Shown here piece after piece: positions 1 through 7,360 of a DNA stretch of 64,000 bases. The translations under genes and the position numbers were made by a program. The notes under the pieces are model-generated. The model worked only from the letters and a program-made list of their open reading frames with translations, did no database searches and was not told the origin of the DNA. Each line of letters starts with the position of its first letter. Positions within the stretch are counted from its first letter, which is position 1. This stretch comes from Bog-473 sp963781955. GTDB taxonomy: Bacteria; Actinomycetota; Acidimicrobiia; Acidimicrobiales; RAAP-2. Where the stretch lies: contig CAWAHU010000002.1 of the NCBI GenBank assembly GCA_963781955.1, positions 434,001 to 498,000 on the forward strand. The letters are read 5' to 3'.

Positions 1-242
1 GTGTCCCACCGACCCGGCAGCGTTCTGGGACACCCTCGAACGGCTCGGTTGCCGCACGTATCGGTCTCCCTGACTTCGCTCAACCAGCTGGACCCGGATT
101 GGCCCACCTCTGCCGCTCGGCGAGGGATCATCAGTCGTCGATTGCCTCGATGCCAAGCTGCTTGAGGCGTTCGACGTTGTCATCCAGCCCTTCTGGGCCC
201 AGTGTTCAAGAGAACGGACAGTCCCCGAGTAAGGATGGGTGT
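1..242. other. left edge without a convincing gene
   Basis: No complete gene is visible. A plus-strand frame from base 2 to the stop at 71-73 reads like a protein tail (PTDPAAFWDTLERLGCRTY) and could be the end of a gene cut by the window edge. A minus-strand frame ending at 131 also reads like a C-terminus (GLDDNVERLKQLGIEAIDD) but is closed upstream by a stop. I treat both as possible gene remnants in an accessory region. Confidence 0.25.
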
Positions 243-647
243 GTGGATCTCACGGTCGCCCGTCAACGGGTCAGCGAAGCGCCGGTCGGGCGACTTGGCA
301 CGGTCACGTCAGACGGTCGTCCCCAACTCGTTCCCTGTTGCTTCGCCTTGATCGGTGACATCGCCTATTCGGCGGTCGACGACAAGCCCAAGTCGACCTT
401 CGCTCTGCGCCGCATCGACAATATTCGGAGAAGCCCGATGAGTTGTCTGCTGGTCGACGATTACTTCGACGACTGGACAAAGTTGTGGTGGGTGCGTCTG
501 GATGGGAGCGCCCGAATCGCCGAATCTTCCTCCGAAGAAGACCAAGCCAAGAAGGCGCTCAAGGCGAAATACCGCCAATACGAAGTCACTGCACTTCCTG
601 GGCCGGTCATCGCTCTGGAGATCACCGCTTGGGTGGTTTGGCCGTAG
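243..647 (+). CDS. PPOX-class F420-dependent oxidoreductase-like protein
   Basis: The 134-residue product fits the small split-barrel FMN/F420-binding fold: an early 'VGRLGTVTSDGRPQLVPC' strand pair, a central 'KPKSTFALRRIDNIRRSP' segment, and 'WVRLDGSARI' near the middle. This pattern is that of the TIGR03668-type PPOX family (actinobacterial proteins of about 140 residues), which bind a deazaflavin or flavin and reduce unknown substrates in the cytoplasm. The frame is open further upstream to 99, but homology-like sequence begins only at the GTG at 243, preceded by AAGGA about 7 bases away, so I use that start. The next gene begins 103 bases downstream on the same strand. Substrate unknown. 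Confidence 0.75.
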   Translation: MDLTVARQRVSEAPVGRLGTVTSDGRPQLVPCCFALIGDIAYSAVDDKPKSTFALRRIDNIRRSPMSCLLVDDYFDDWTKLWWVRLDGSARIAESSSEEDQAKKALKAKYRQYEVTALPGPVIALEITAWVVWP

Positions 648-749
648 CGCCACCGTCCCGGCGCACTGGGGCACCCTTCCCAGCGATCGGGGCAAGAGAA
701 GTGACAATGGCCACTTCTCCGGCAGTGCTCGGCCGCTCAGGCTCCCTAT

Positions 750-1427
750 ATGACGTTAGGTCGCAAAGTCGTCGTCGCTGCGGGCATCGCGGCCGGCGTC
801 TATGCCAGCTGCGTTCGCCCGAGACTCTGCCGTTGGGGGGCGACAGACGAGGAGGTCACCGAACCATTTCCTGGTGCTGAACTGGTCCCTAACGGCGAGA
901 GGGCGGCCACGATGGCTGTCACGATCGATGCGCCACCGGATCAGGTGTGGCCGTGGCTCGTCCAGATGGGCGGAGATCGAGGGGGTTGGTACTCCTGGGA
1001 CCGCCTCGACAACGGAGGGCGGCCCAGTGCCACGAAGGTCCACCCAGAATGGCAGGACCTTGCCGTCGGCGATTTCGTGAAGTACTGGAGATCGACTGGC
1101 CCTGTGGACGCGTGGGAGGTGGCCGCGATCGAACCCGACCGGTTCTTGGGGCTGCGAGGGTTGTACGACATGCGGGGTCGCATGCTCGACTCGAAACAGC
1201 TGCGGCCATCGGCCTACATCGAGGGACTGTGGGCCTTCCTGCTCAAAGAACTCCCCGGAGGGCGCACCCGCCTCGTCATCAGCGGCTACCAGGCCATACG
1301 CCCATACTGGGTCGGGCGTCTCGTCTTCTACTGGCTCTACATCCCGGTGACTTGGATCATGCAGGCACGGATGCTCGCGGTGCTTAGGCGCAACATCGAG
1401 CAGGCGAGCAATGAGCCGCCCAGATGA
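750..1427 (+). CDS. SRPBCC (START-like) family protein
   Basis: A 225-residue protein with a short hydrophobic N-terminus (VVVAAGIAAGVYASC), then an SRPBCC/polyketide-cyclase-like domain from about residue 50: 'MAVTIDAPPDQVWPWLVQMG' is the first strand and helix, and 'GGWYSWDRLDN' is a motif shared by actinobacterial members. A hydrophobic C-terminal stretch (VGRLVFYWLYIPVTWIMQ) suggests membrane association. These proteins bind hydrophobic ligands in a helix-grip cavity, and no catalytic residues can be assigned. It follows the PPOX gene in the same direction and ends about 70 bases before an IS110 transposase on the other strand. Confidence 0.75.
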   Translation: MTLGRKVVVAAGIAAGVYASCVRPRLCRWGATDEEVTEPFPGAELVPNGERAATMAVTIDAPPDQVWPWLVQMGGDRGGWYSWDRLDNGGRPSATKVHPEWQDLAVGDFVKYWRSTGPVDAWEVAAIEPDRFLGLRGLYDMRGRMLDSKQLRPSAYIEGLWAFLLKELPGGRTRLVISGYQAIRPYWVGRLVFYWLYIPVTWIMQARMLAVLRRNIEQASNEPPR

Positions 1428-1472
1428 CGGAAATGCCCGTCAGAGGTGACTCCCCGTCCCGACCCGGCGTTA

Positions 1473-1482
1473 GACACCCCAA
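1473..1482 (+). repeat. 10-bp direct repeat, left copy
   Basis: GACACCCCAA, identical to 2787-2796, 12 bases beyond the transposase stop codon. Possible boundary of the first IS110 element. Confidence 0.5.
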
Positions 1483-1494
1483 GCGCGGAAGCTG

Positions 1495-2709
1495 TCAAGC
1501 GGCGAGGTCGGAGTCCGCTCGCCAGGCGATGTCCTCGCAATACAGCTCGTCTCGATCGAGGCAGTGGTGGAGGATGCCCACCCAGCGGTTGGCCAGCTGA
1601 CGGTTGGCTTGGCCGTGGGTCTTCCCGCGGCCTCTGAGCTCGTCGTAGTAGCGCCGTGCACCTGCCGAATGCGTGAGGGAGCAGAAGGCCCACCTGTCAA
1701 GGGCGGCGGCGAGCCGGCGGTTCCGGGCGTAGCGGGCTAGCACGACCCGGCTCCGTCCCGAGGCCTTGGTGACCGGGGACGTCCCGCCGTAGTTTTTGCG
1801 AGACTTGGCGTTGGCATAGCGAGTCCGGTCATCACCGAACTCACCGAGTACCCGAGCGCCGAGGATCGTCCCGAGTCCTGGCAGGGAGAGGACGACCTTG
1901 GCGTCCGGGTGCTGCTCAAAATGCTCGGCCAGCGAGATCTCGAGCGCGGCGATCTGTTTCGTGTAGGCCTCGATGAGCGAGAGCGACGACCGGGCCACTT
2001 CGCCGTGAGCTTCGGCGATGCCCGTGGGCGCTTCGAGGTAGGTAGCCCGCAGGGCTGCCTGGATCTCCTCGGCCCTCCTCTCGAGGTTGCGACTCCGTCC
2101 GCCACGTCGCAGCGCCGACATGATCTTCGAGCGTGAGAGCTGGCGCCCGATTGCCGGCGTCGGGGCGATGGAGAGCACCGAAATGGCATCGGCGCCCCAC
2201 AGGTCGGTCCCAAAGGCGGCCAGGGCGCCGGGGTAGTACTCCCGCAGCGACGACCGCAGGGCATTGACCTGGCGCTGACGACCCCAGATGGCGTTCTGGT
2301 GGGCCCGGCCGATGATCTTGACTCCTTCGACCGCCTCGGTGTCTCCGGAGACTTGGCGGTGGTTGTGCCGATCGGTGCGCACCAAGTCGGCGAGGACCTT
2401 GGCATCGCCGGGGTCTGACTTTGCCCCCGAGGTGGAATGGCGGTCCCGATACCTCGAGGCAGCCATCGGGTTGATCGCATAGACGTCGTAGCCCGCAGCG
2501 AGCAGCGCTGTCACGAGCAGGCCGCGATCGATCTCAATGCCGACTGCCGCCTCTTCTGGCTCTTCGGCATGCATACCAACCAGGCCATGGAGTTCGGCCA
2601 AGCCCTCGACGCCGTCGGCAATACGACGTTTCCCAAGAATCTCTCCGGCCTCGTCCATCACGCAGACATCGTGATGGTCTTCGGCCCAATCCACACCGAC
2701 GAAGATCAT
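1495..2709 (-). CDS. IS110-family transposase (DEDD recombinase)
   Basis: A 404-residue transposase. The N-terminal RuvC-like DEDD domain shows 'FVGVDWAEDHHDV' (first Asp), 'AVGIEIDRG' (Glu) and 'SDPGDAKVLADL' (paired Asp). The C-terminal Transposase_20 domain has 'LPGLGTILGARVLGEFG' and 'YGGTSPVTKASGRSRVV', which includes the serine nucleophile region. IS110 enzymes are guided by a bridge RNA encoded in the element's non-coding end. The ATG at 2709 is chosen over upstream in-frame codons because a GGGAGGAAG ribosome-binding site lies just before it and family similarity begins there. The reading frame is intact. Confidence 0.93.
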   Translation of the reverse strand: MIFVGVDWAEDHHDVCVMDEAGEILGKRRIADGVEGLAELHGLVGMHAEEPEEAAVGIEIDRGLLVTALLAAGYDVYAINPMAASRYRDRHSTSGAKSDPGDAKVLADLVRTDRHNHRQVSGDTEAVEGVKIIGRAHQNAIWGRQRQVNALRSSLREYYPGALAAFGTDLWGADAISVLSIAPTPAIGRQLSRSKIMSALRRGGRSRNLERRAEEIQAALRATYLEAPTGIAEAHGEVARSSLSLIEAYTKQIAALEISLAEHFEQHPDAKVVLSLPGLGTILGARVLGEFGDDRTRYANAKSRKNYGGTSPVTKASGRSRVVLARYARNRRLAAALDRWAFCSLTHSAGARRYYDELRGRGKTHGQANRQLANRWVGILHHCLDRDELYCEDIAWRADSDLAA

Positions 2710-2992
2710 CGCTTCCTCCCTTTCACCTGCTCTGCTCGAGCCTGGAGGAGTGCAGCGGCGACCTAATGGATCAGTGCTCTGGGCACGACACCCCAACAGC
2801 CGTCAGTCTCCTCACCGACCGACCGGGGCACGATCTAACGCTAGGACTCAAGGTCCGGGGGACAACAGTGCTGCCCGATCGGCGGCTCGGAGATCAGTCT
2901 CTCTGGAAGACTGATCCGCTGCCATTAGGGGACACGGCTGATCTGGAGTTGGTGCCCCGCTGGGCGGTCCGTAGCGACGAGATCGTGCCCCA
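2710..2992 (-). ncRNA. candidate bridge-RNA region of IS110 copy 1
   Basis: 283 bases without a gene lie directly upstream of the transposase, where many IS110 elements encode their bridge RNA. A perfect 9-bp stem with a 7-base loop sits at 2892-2916 (GATCAGTCT / AGACTGATC). The same GATCAGT word occurs again at 2769-2775, giving an alternative 8-bp pairing (2768-2775 with 2910-2917). No conserved bridge-RNA motif could be checked, and the direct repeat at 2787 would put part of this region outside the element. Confidence 0.3.
2787..2796 (+). repeat. 10-bp direct repeat, right copy
   Basis: GACACCCCAA, identical to 1473-1482, 77 bases upstream of the transposase start codon. Confidence 0.5.
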
Positions 2993-3262
2993 TCAGGCCT
3001 GTGGCTGGGCAAGATAAAAGGTGCGGCCGCTGACCTTGGCCAGCTTGCTCGCCTCCTTGAAGGTGTCAGTCTTGAACCACTGCATGGCCCGCTCCATGTC
3101 GTCGGTCTTGATGTGGAACAGCGCAGCCTTGGGGTTGTCGATGTCCTGGTACGCGGGCCCGTCGGTGATGCCGAAGGCTGCCCGGTTGGAGGCATGCAGG
3201 TAGTGCTGCGCCTTCCACGCCTCGAAGTCATCGGTTTCGATCCTGATCATGATGTCTTGCAT
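2993..3262 (-). CDS. hypothetical protein, 89 aa
   Basis: A short soluble protein starting MQDIMIRIE and containing 'DFEAWKAQHYLHASNRAAFGITDGPAYQDIDNPKA', followed by 'HIKTDDMERAMQWFKTDTFKEAS'. The alternation of strand and helix resembles a dimeric alpha-beta barrel (ABM-like) protein, but I do not recognise the family. The ATG at 3262 is preceded by a perfect AGGAGG 8 bases away, which overrides the GTG at 3271. It is transcribed toward the IS110 element, whose insertion upstream of the transposase has left it intact. Confidence 0.65.
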   Translation of the reverse strand: MQDIMIRIETDDFEAWKAQHYLHASNRAAFGITDGPAYQDIDNPKAALFHIKTDDMERAMQWFKTDTFKEASKLAKVSGRTFYLAQPQA

Positions 3263-3534
3263 GGCCCCCACCTCCTGTGGTGTCGCCCTCGGATCGTAGG
3301 CCCAGATCTGTGATCAGCGCAGCCGAGAAAGGTTGCGCTGACGAAGTCGCTCGCTGGGGGGCAGAAGATCAACATGATTGGCACTCGTAAATCACGCGTC
3401 AATGATTACCGACCACGCGAAACCAGGCATCTAGGCGTGTCCCAAAGGTGCTGAACTGCCCCACCGTTCCGGCGTTCGGGGGCACCACAGAACCCCGCTC
3501 CATATCGGCACGTTGCGCCCGGTTCACCTCAATA
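3263..3534. other. intergenic, nothing recognised
   Basis: 272 bases with no credible reading frame. It is noticeably richer in A and T than its surroundings. It presumably holds the promoter of the 89-residue gene, whose ribosome-binding site lies at 3271-3276. Confidence 0.4.
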
Positions 3535-3945
3535 TCACTCAGCGCGAATATGAGACGGTTCAGACCCTGAGCCCGGACGGCGGGCGAAGGCCTCGATCTG
3601 GACGAGCATGCCTGGTACCACCAACTGGCAGGCAATAGTTGACCGAGCCGGATACGGTGGGGAGAAGTACTGGCGGTAAATCTCGTTGTACTGGTCGACG
3701 AGACCAGGATCAGCCAAGTATCCACACACCTTGATCACATCGGCGAAGCTGCAGCCGGCAACCTGGAGACAGTGCCGCAGGTTGACGAAGACCTGGTGGG
3801 CCTGCTCGGAGAACTCCCGGCCGATCAGGTGGTGATCCTCGTCAAAGGGCACCTGGCTGGCGATAGCCACCAAGTCGCCGGATACCGCCACGTTGGAGTA
3901 GGGGAAGCCAGCGAGGGGTTCAAGAGCGAAGGGATGTTCGACCAT
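3535..3945 (-). CDS. RidA (YjgF/YER057c/UK114) family deaminase
   Basis: A 136-residue RidA-fold protein. Family signatures are 'VSGDLVAIASQVPFD' (ligand pocket), 'NLRHCLQVAGCSFADVIKVCGYLAD', and 'PARSTIACQLVVPGMLVQIEAFA', where the Arg that binds the substrate carboxylate and the trailing Glu are conserved. RidA enzymes hydrolyse reactive enamine/imine intermediates released by PLP enzymes, in the cytoplasm. About 12 residues at the C-terminus extend beyond the usual family end. A second, distinct RidA gene is at 22.3 kb. Confidence 0.85.
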   Translation of the reverse strand: MVEHPFALEPLAGFPYSNVAVSGDLVAIASQVPFDEDHHLIGREFSEQAHQVFVNLRHCLQVAGCSFADVIKVCGYLADPGLVDQYNEIYRQYFSPPYPARSTIACQLVVPGMLVQIEAFARRPGSGSEPSHIRAE

Positions 3946-4062
3946 CCCTAGGGTCTATGCCGTTGCACCCGGAGATTTCAAGATGTCTGCCACCCTCCCG
4001 GCAGCGAGGATTGAGTTGGCCGCTGAGTGATCCACCACTTCGGTGAACGGATTGATCAGCGT

Positions 4063-4160
4063 GTGGGTGGGTGCCCAGGCCAGGTCTGACTCCAGCAACC
4101 CGGCTGACGTCCTTTGGGACTGTCTTTAGTTCGATTCGTCGGCCTGGCCCGGTCACCCAC
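4063..4160 (+). ncRNA. long imperfect hairpin upstream of IS110 copy 2 (bridge-RNA candidate)
   Basis: GTGGGTG (4063-4069) pairs with CACCCAC (4154-4160), and CCAGGCC (4075-4081) pairs with GGCCTGG (4141-4147). An internal loop of 5-6 bases lies between the stems and a 59-base apical region is enclosed. This paired-stem, large-loop layout, about 120 bases upstream of an IS110 transposase and in the same orientation, is what a bridge RNA with guide loops could look like. It is inference from position and pairing. The 9-bp repeat at 4191 would instead place it in the flank. Confidence 0.35.
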
Positions 4161-4190
4161 TCGACACCTGCCGGTCGGACGGAGTGACCT

Positions 4191-5342
4191 CATAGGAGCT
4201 TGCCTCAAACAGGCCCATCGCTGTCTTGTCCGTCGTTCCGCTCGGTGCGGTGTCATCCCCAACCCAAACCAACGAAGGGATGACAGTGACCAATTTGGCA
4301 CGGAGCATCACCGGCGGGGTCGATACGCACCTCGACGTCCATGTAGCTGCGGCTTTAGATGAGCGGGGCACCCTGCTCGGAGTCGAGAGCTTCGCCACGA
4401 CCGAATCCGGTTACAAGAAGCTGCTGGGCTGGCTGAGCGACTTCGGCCCCGTCGAGCTGGTCGGCGTCGAAGGGACTGGGTCCTATGGAGCAGGGCTCAC
4501 CCGTCATCTCCAAGCCGAGCGCGTGAGAGTGGTCGAAGTTGACCGACCCAATCGCCAGCGTCGGCGCCTCAAAGGCAAGTCCGATCCCCAAGACGCCATC
4601 ACGGCCGCCCGGGCTGCCCTTTCGGGCGAGGCCTGCGGTGAAGCCAAGACGAGGGACGGAAACGTCGAATCCATGCGGGTTCTGCGTGTGGCCCGGTCCT
4701 CGGCCCGCAAAGGTCGGACCCAGGCGCTCAACCAGATGCGCAACCTGGTCTCGACCGCACCTGATCCCATCAGGGCCGAGCTCCGGGGGCTCAGCGTCTT
4801 CAACCTTCTCGAGCGGGCCTCGGCCTATCGACCCGGAACCAAGCGCGACATCGTCTCGCTGACCAAGCTCACCCTGCGCATGTTGGCCCGGCGAGCTCTC
4901 AGCCTCGAAGAGGAGATCACCGAGATCGACGCAATCCTCAAGCCCTTGGTCAAAGAGACTGCGCCCGAACTCGTCGCCACCCTCGGCATCGGGAGTGACG
5001 CGGCGTCGGCCCTCCTCGTCGCGGCCGGTGACAATCCCGAGCGACTCCGCAACGAGGCGGCTTTCGCCCATCTCTGTGGCGCATCACCGCTCGACGCCAG
5101 CAGCGGCAAGAACCAACGACACCGGCTCAACCGCAGTGGTGATCGCCAGGCCAACTCGGCTCTCTGGCACATCGTGCTCACCCGCATGGTCTACGACCCT
5201 CGAACCACCGAGTACATCAATCGACGCCGGACGGAAGGTCTGACGAAGAAGGAGGCCATCCGCTGCCTCAAGCGCTACGTCGCCCGAGAGGTCTTCAGCC
5301 TTCTACCTCACGACAAACTCGGGCTTGACAGCCCATAGGAGC
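4191..5342 (+). mobile_element. IS110-family insertion sequence (second copy)
   Basis: One intact transposase with no inverted termini. A 9-base direct repeat CATAGGAGC occurs at 4191-4199 and 5334-5342, the right copy overlapping the transposase stop codon. As in the first IS110 element, the left repeat sits about 80 bases before the transposase start. Limits are tentative, because a left end including the hairpin at 4063-4160 is equally possible. Confidence 0.5.
4280..5338 (+). CDS. IS110-family transposase (DEDD recombinase)
   Basis: 352 residues from the ATG at 4280, preceded by GAAGGG. The RuvC-like half shows 'GGVDTHLDVHVAAALD' (Asp), 'VGVEGTGSYG' (Glu) and 'KSDPQDAITAARAAL' (Asp pair). 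The C-terminal Transposase_20 half has 'LGIGSDAASALLVAAGDNPE' and 'LCGASPLDASSGKNQRHRLNRSGDRQANSALW', which contains the catalytic serine region typical of actinobacterial IS1647-like members. It is clearly a different IS110 lineage from the copy at 1.5 kb. The frame is intact, so the element may be active. Confidence 0.93.
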   Translation: MTVTNLARSITGGVDTHLDVHVAAALDERGTLLGVESFATTESGYKKLLGWLSDFGPVELVGVEGTGSYGAGLTRHLQAERVRVVEVDRPNRQRRRLKGKSDPQDAITAARAALSGEACGEAKTRDGNVESMRVLRVARSSARKGRTQALNQMRNLVSTAPDPIRAELRGLSVFNLLERASAYRPGTKRDIVSLTKLTLRMLARRALSLEEEITEIDAILKPLVKETAPELVATLGIGSDAASALLVAAGDNPERLRNEAAFAHLCGASPLDASSGKNQRHRLNRSGDRQANSALWHIVLTRMVYDPRTTEYINRRRTEGLTKKEAIRCLKRYVAREVFSLLPHDKLGLDSP

Positions 5343-5443
5343 ATCGGACGGGGACACCTGAACCCGATCCAGAGCGGCATCTCGTGCGTGCGGGTCGACC
5401 GTGAAGGCGACCGCCTCGACGCTTCCGACATCCGACTGACCCG

Positions 5444-5491
5444 TTGACATTTCCCTAGGGGTCATATAACTTGAATCCTAGCTACAGGGAA
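5444..5491 (+). promoter_or_regulatory. promoter and operator-like dyads of the hemerythrin operon
   Basis: A consensus -35 TTGACA (5444-5449) is followed by an AT-rich -10 region at 5465-5472 (TATAAC, or TAACTT at 17-base spacing). The core promoter overlaps CCCTAGGG (5453-5460, perfect palindrome). A TTCCCT (5451-5456) to AGGGAA (5486-5491) inverted repeat spans the promoter. These are plausible operator sites for the MarR protein encoded two genes downstream. The operator assignment is inference. Confidence 0.55.
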
Positions 5492-5511
5492 CCTAATGAA
5501 TGGAGGTAGTC

Positions 5512-6156
5512 ATGACAGGTCCGATCGACGCAGTTGTGGCGATCCACAATGCATTCCGACAAGACATGAATCTGATCGACGCGGCGGCACTGGACTCCGC
5601 GCGTGGCAAGCCCGGGCTGGCCGCCACGGTCGAGCGCTTCCGATTCTTCAATGAGGTGCTCGAGTGGCACGCGCACGGCGAAGAGTTGGCGATCTTTCCG
5701 GCCCTCGAAGCCGTGGCACCCTCGGTCGCCGAGGCCTACGAGAAGGATCACCGAGCCCTCGACGCGGCCTTCGACGCGTTGAACAAGGCGGTGTCGGTGC
5801 ACGACCCCTTGGAGACGGCACGCGCCACCAAGGCGTTCAAGTACTTCCTTGATGTCCACCTGTACAAGGAGGACACTCACCTGTACCGGCTCATCAAAGA
5901 ACGCGTCGCGGTGCCCGACCAGGGCCAGGCGGTCGGTGTCATGGCCAGCACAGTTCCCGAGGACCGCTTCCCGGAGTTGGTCGCTTGGATGTTCCCCCTG
6001 ATGGGAAACGACGACCGCGAGAACATGACCCGCATCTGGCAGATGGTGATGCCCGCGGATGACTTCGCTGGAGCCACACAGCTGGTTGAAGAGGCCATCG
6101 GCGACGACTGGTCGGAGCTCACACGGCGCATCCCCGAGTTGGAGGGGGCACACTGA
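5512..6156 (+). CDS. hemerythrin HHE-domain protein
   Basis: A 214-residue four-helix protein with hemerythrin-type iron ligands: 'IHNAFRQDMNLID' (His), 'EWHAHGEELAIFPAL' (H..H..E), 'YEKDHRALDAAFD' (His) and 'FLDVHLYKEDTHLYRLI' (H...E..H). Bacterial HHE proteins bind O2 or NO or act in oxidative-stress defence in the cytoplasm. The second half (residues 130-214) has a second helical region (MFPLMGNDDRENMTRIWQMVMP) seen in actinobacterial homologues. ATG at 5512 follows GGAGGT and is preferred over the ATG at 5500. Its stop codon abuts the marR start, so the two genes are co-transcribed. Confidence 0.88.
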   Translation: MTGPIDAVVAIHNAFRQDMNLIDAAALDSARGKPGLAATVERFRFFNEVLEWHAHGEELAIFPALEAVAPSVAEAYEKDHRALDAAFDALNKAVSVHDPLETARATKAFKYFLDVHLYKEDTHLYRLIKERVAVPDQGQAVGVMASTVPEDRFPELVAWMFPLMGNDDRENMTRIWQMVMPADDFAGATQLVEEAIGDDWSELTRRIPELEGAH

Positions 6157-6792
6157 GTGTCCGAGTCGCTACGAGGCACGTCGAGGGGTGGTGACCATCG
6201 CCGCCCCTCGACGAGGGTGGTCGCCGAACCCCTCATCCGAGTCGGTGATGACTTCGAGGACGAGTACCCCGGCGCCAGCGCACTGGCGACCGAGTGCTAC
6301 GCCAACATGTATCGCACGGCAGACCTGCTCATGGACCTGCACAACCGTCAGAGTCTCGAGGAATACCAGCTCTCGCCCAGTGCTCGTCAGGTCCTCGCCA
6401 TCGTGGAAGGCGCCGGCCGAGCCCTCGAACCGAGCGTCATCGCCGACCGACTCCTCATCACTACAGCGTCGATGACCTCATTGCTCGACAACCTAGAGAA
6501 GCGAGGCCTGATAAACCGCCGGCCACACCCTGAGGACCGTCGCAAGCTCCTCATCAACATCACCCCGGCGGCGCAGACCATCATCGACGAACTGCTCCCA
6601 TCGATGCACGCTCGAGAGCGTGACGTCATGGACGCCGCCCTTTCTTCGAGCGAGCAACGCTCACTTCTCAAATTCATCGCAAAGCTTCAGCACGCCGCCC
6701 TGCAGGCTCGTTCTGCCCCGATTCCCCACGGTGCGACGCGTCATCGGTCAGACCGCGATAAATCATCACTGAAAGGACGCTCTCATGGGTAA
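6157..6792 (+). CDS. MarR-family transcriptional regulator
   Basis: 211 residues, with GTG start immediately after the hemerythrin stop codon. The MarR winged helix covers about residues 45-170: 'LSPSARQVLAIVEGAG' (helix before the HTH), 'EPSVIADRLLITTASMTSLLDNLEKRGLINRRPHPEDRRKLLINIT' (recognition helix plus wing with the family D-R-R motif), then the dimerisation helices. It carries an N-terminal extension of about 40 residues and a basic tail of about 25. Expected to repress its own operon in response to a ligand. The dyads at 5451-5491 are candidate sites. The next gene overlaps its 3' end by 8 bases. Confidence 0.87.
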   Translation: MSESLRGTSRGGDHRRPSTRVVAEPLIRVGDDFEDEYPGASALATECYANMYRTADLLMDLHNRQSLEEYQLSPSARQVLAIVEGAGRALEPSVIADRLLITTASMTSLLDNLEKRGLINRRPHPEDRRKLLINITPAAQTIIDELLPSMHARERDVMDAALSSSEQRSLLKFIAKLQHAALQARSAPIPHGATRHRSDRDKSSLKGRSHG

Positions 6793-7360
6793 CGCTGTCG
6801 TCTCGGAGACACGGGAGACCACTACGCCACATTGGCGCGGGATCAATCATCTCGCACTCATCACTACCGACATGGATGCCACGGTTCGCTTCTATCACGG
6901 CGTCTTGGGAGCCCGGCTCGTGGCCACGCTCGCGAACTCGGAGTTCCGTCACTATTTCTTCGAGTTCGGACCGCAGTGCACCGTCGCATTCTTCGAGTAC
7001 TTCGACTCGGCCGTCGAGCCCTTTACCAAGGCGGCCGGCGTTCCCGACCCGCGTGCCGCGCAATTCGACCATCTTGCACTGAATCTTCCCGACGAGGATG
7101 CGCTCCACGACTTACGGAGCCGTTTGAAGAACGCCGGCCACGACGTCACCGACATCATCGATCACGGTACCGTCCGTTCCGTCTACTTCACCGATCCCAC
7201 TGGGATCGCCCTGGAGGCCTCCTGGTGGGTTCTCGATTCAACCGGCCGCTCCGCTGACTACAGCGATGACCGGTTCTTCGCCGACGCCGATCCCGTCCCC
7301 GCCGTCCACGAGCTGCAAACCATCGGCCTCGCGAGCGTCTCGAGCAATCGACCTTCTTGA
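6785..7360 (+). CDS. VOC-family (glyoxalase/dioxygenase-like) protein
   Basis: 191 residues with two beta-alpha-beta-beta-beta modules. Metal-ligand positions are visible: 'INHLALITTDMDATVRFYHGVLG' (His, first module), 'FDHLALNLPDED' (His, second module) and 'DPTGIALEASWW' (Glu). VOC enzymes are metal-dependent lyases, isomerases or ring-cleaving dioxygenases, and the substrate cannot be told here. The overlap with marR and the shared promoter put it in a hemerythrin-MarR-VOC operon, suggesting an inducible response to a diatomic gas, aromatic compound or electrophile (inference). Confidence 0.82.
   Translation: MGNAVVSETRETTTPHWRGINHLALITTDMDATVRFYHGVLGARLVATLANSEFRHYFFEFGPQCTVAFFEYFDSAVEPFTKAAGVPDPRAAQFDHLALNLPDEDALHDLRSRLKNAGHDVTDIIDHGTVRSVYFTDPTGIALEASWWVLDSTGRSADYSDDRFFADADPVPAVHELQTIGLASVSSNRPS

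Larger units (their letters stand above)
1473..2796 (-). mobile_element. IS110-family insertion sequence (first copy)
   Basis: The element carries one DEDD transposase and lacks terminal inverted repeats, as is usual for IS110. The limits given are those of a 10-base direct repeat, GACACCCCAA, at 1473-1482 and 2787-2796. If the family's non-coding left end is longer, the true boundary lies further right, up to about 2990. The element is unrelated at close range to the second IS110 copy at 4.2 kb. Confidence 0.55.

Noticed and set aside
1495..5338. The two IS110 elements as ends of one composite transposon
   Set aside because: Their transposases belong to clearly different IS110 lineages and point in opposite directions, so they would not cooperate.
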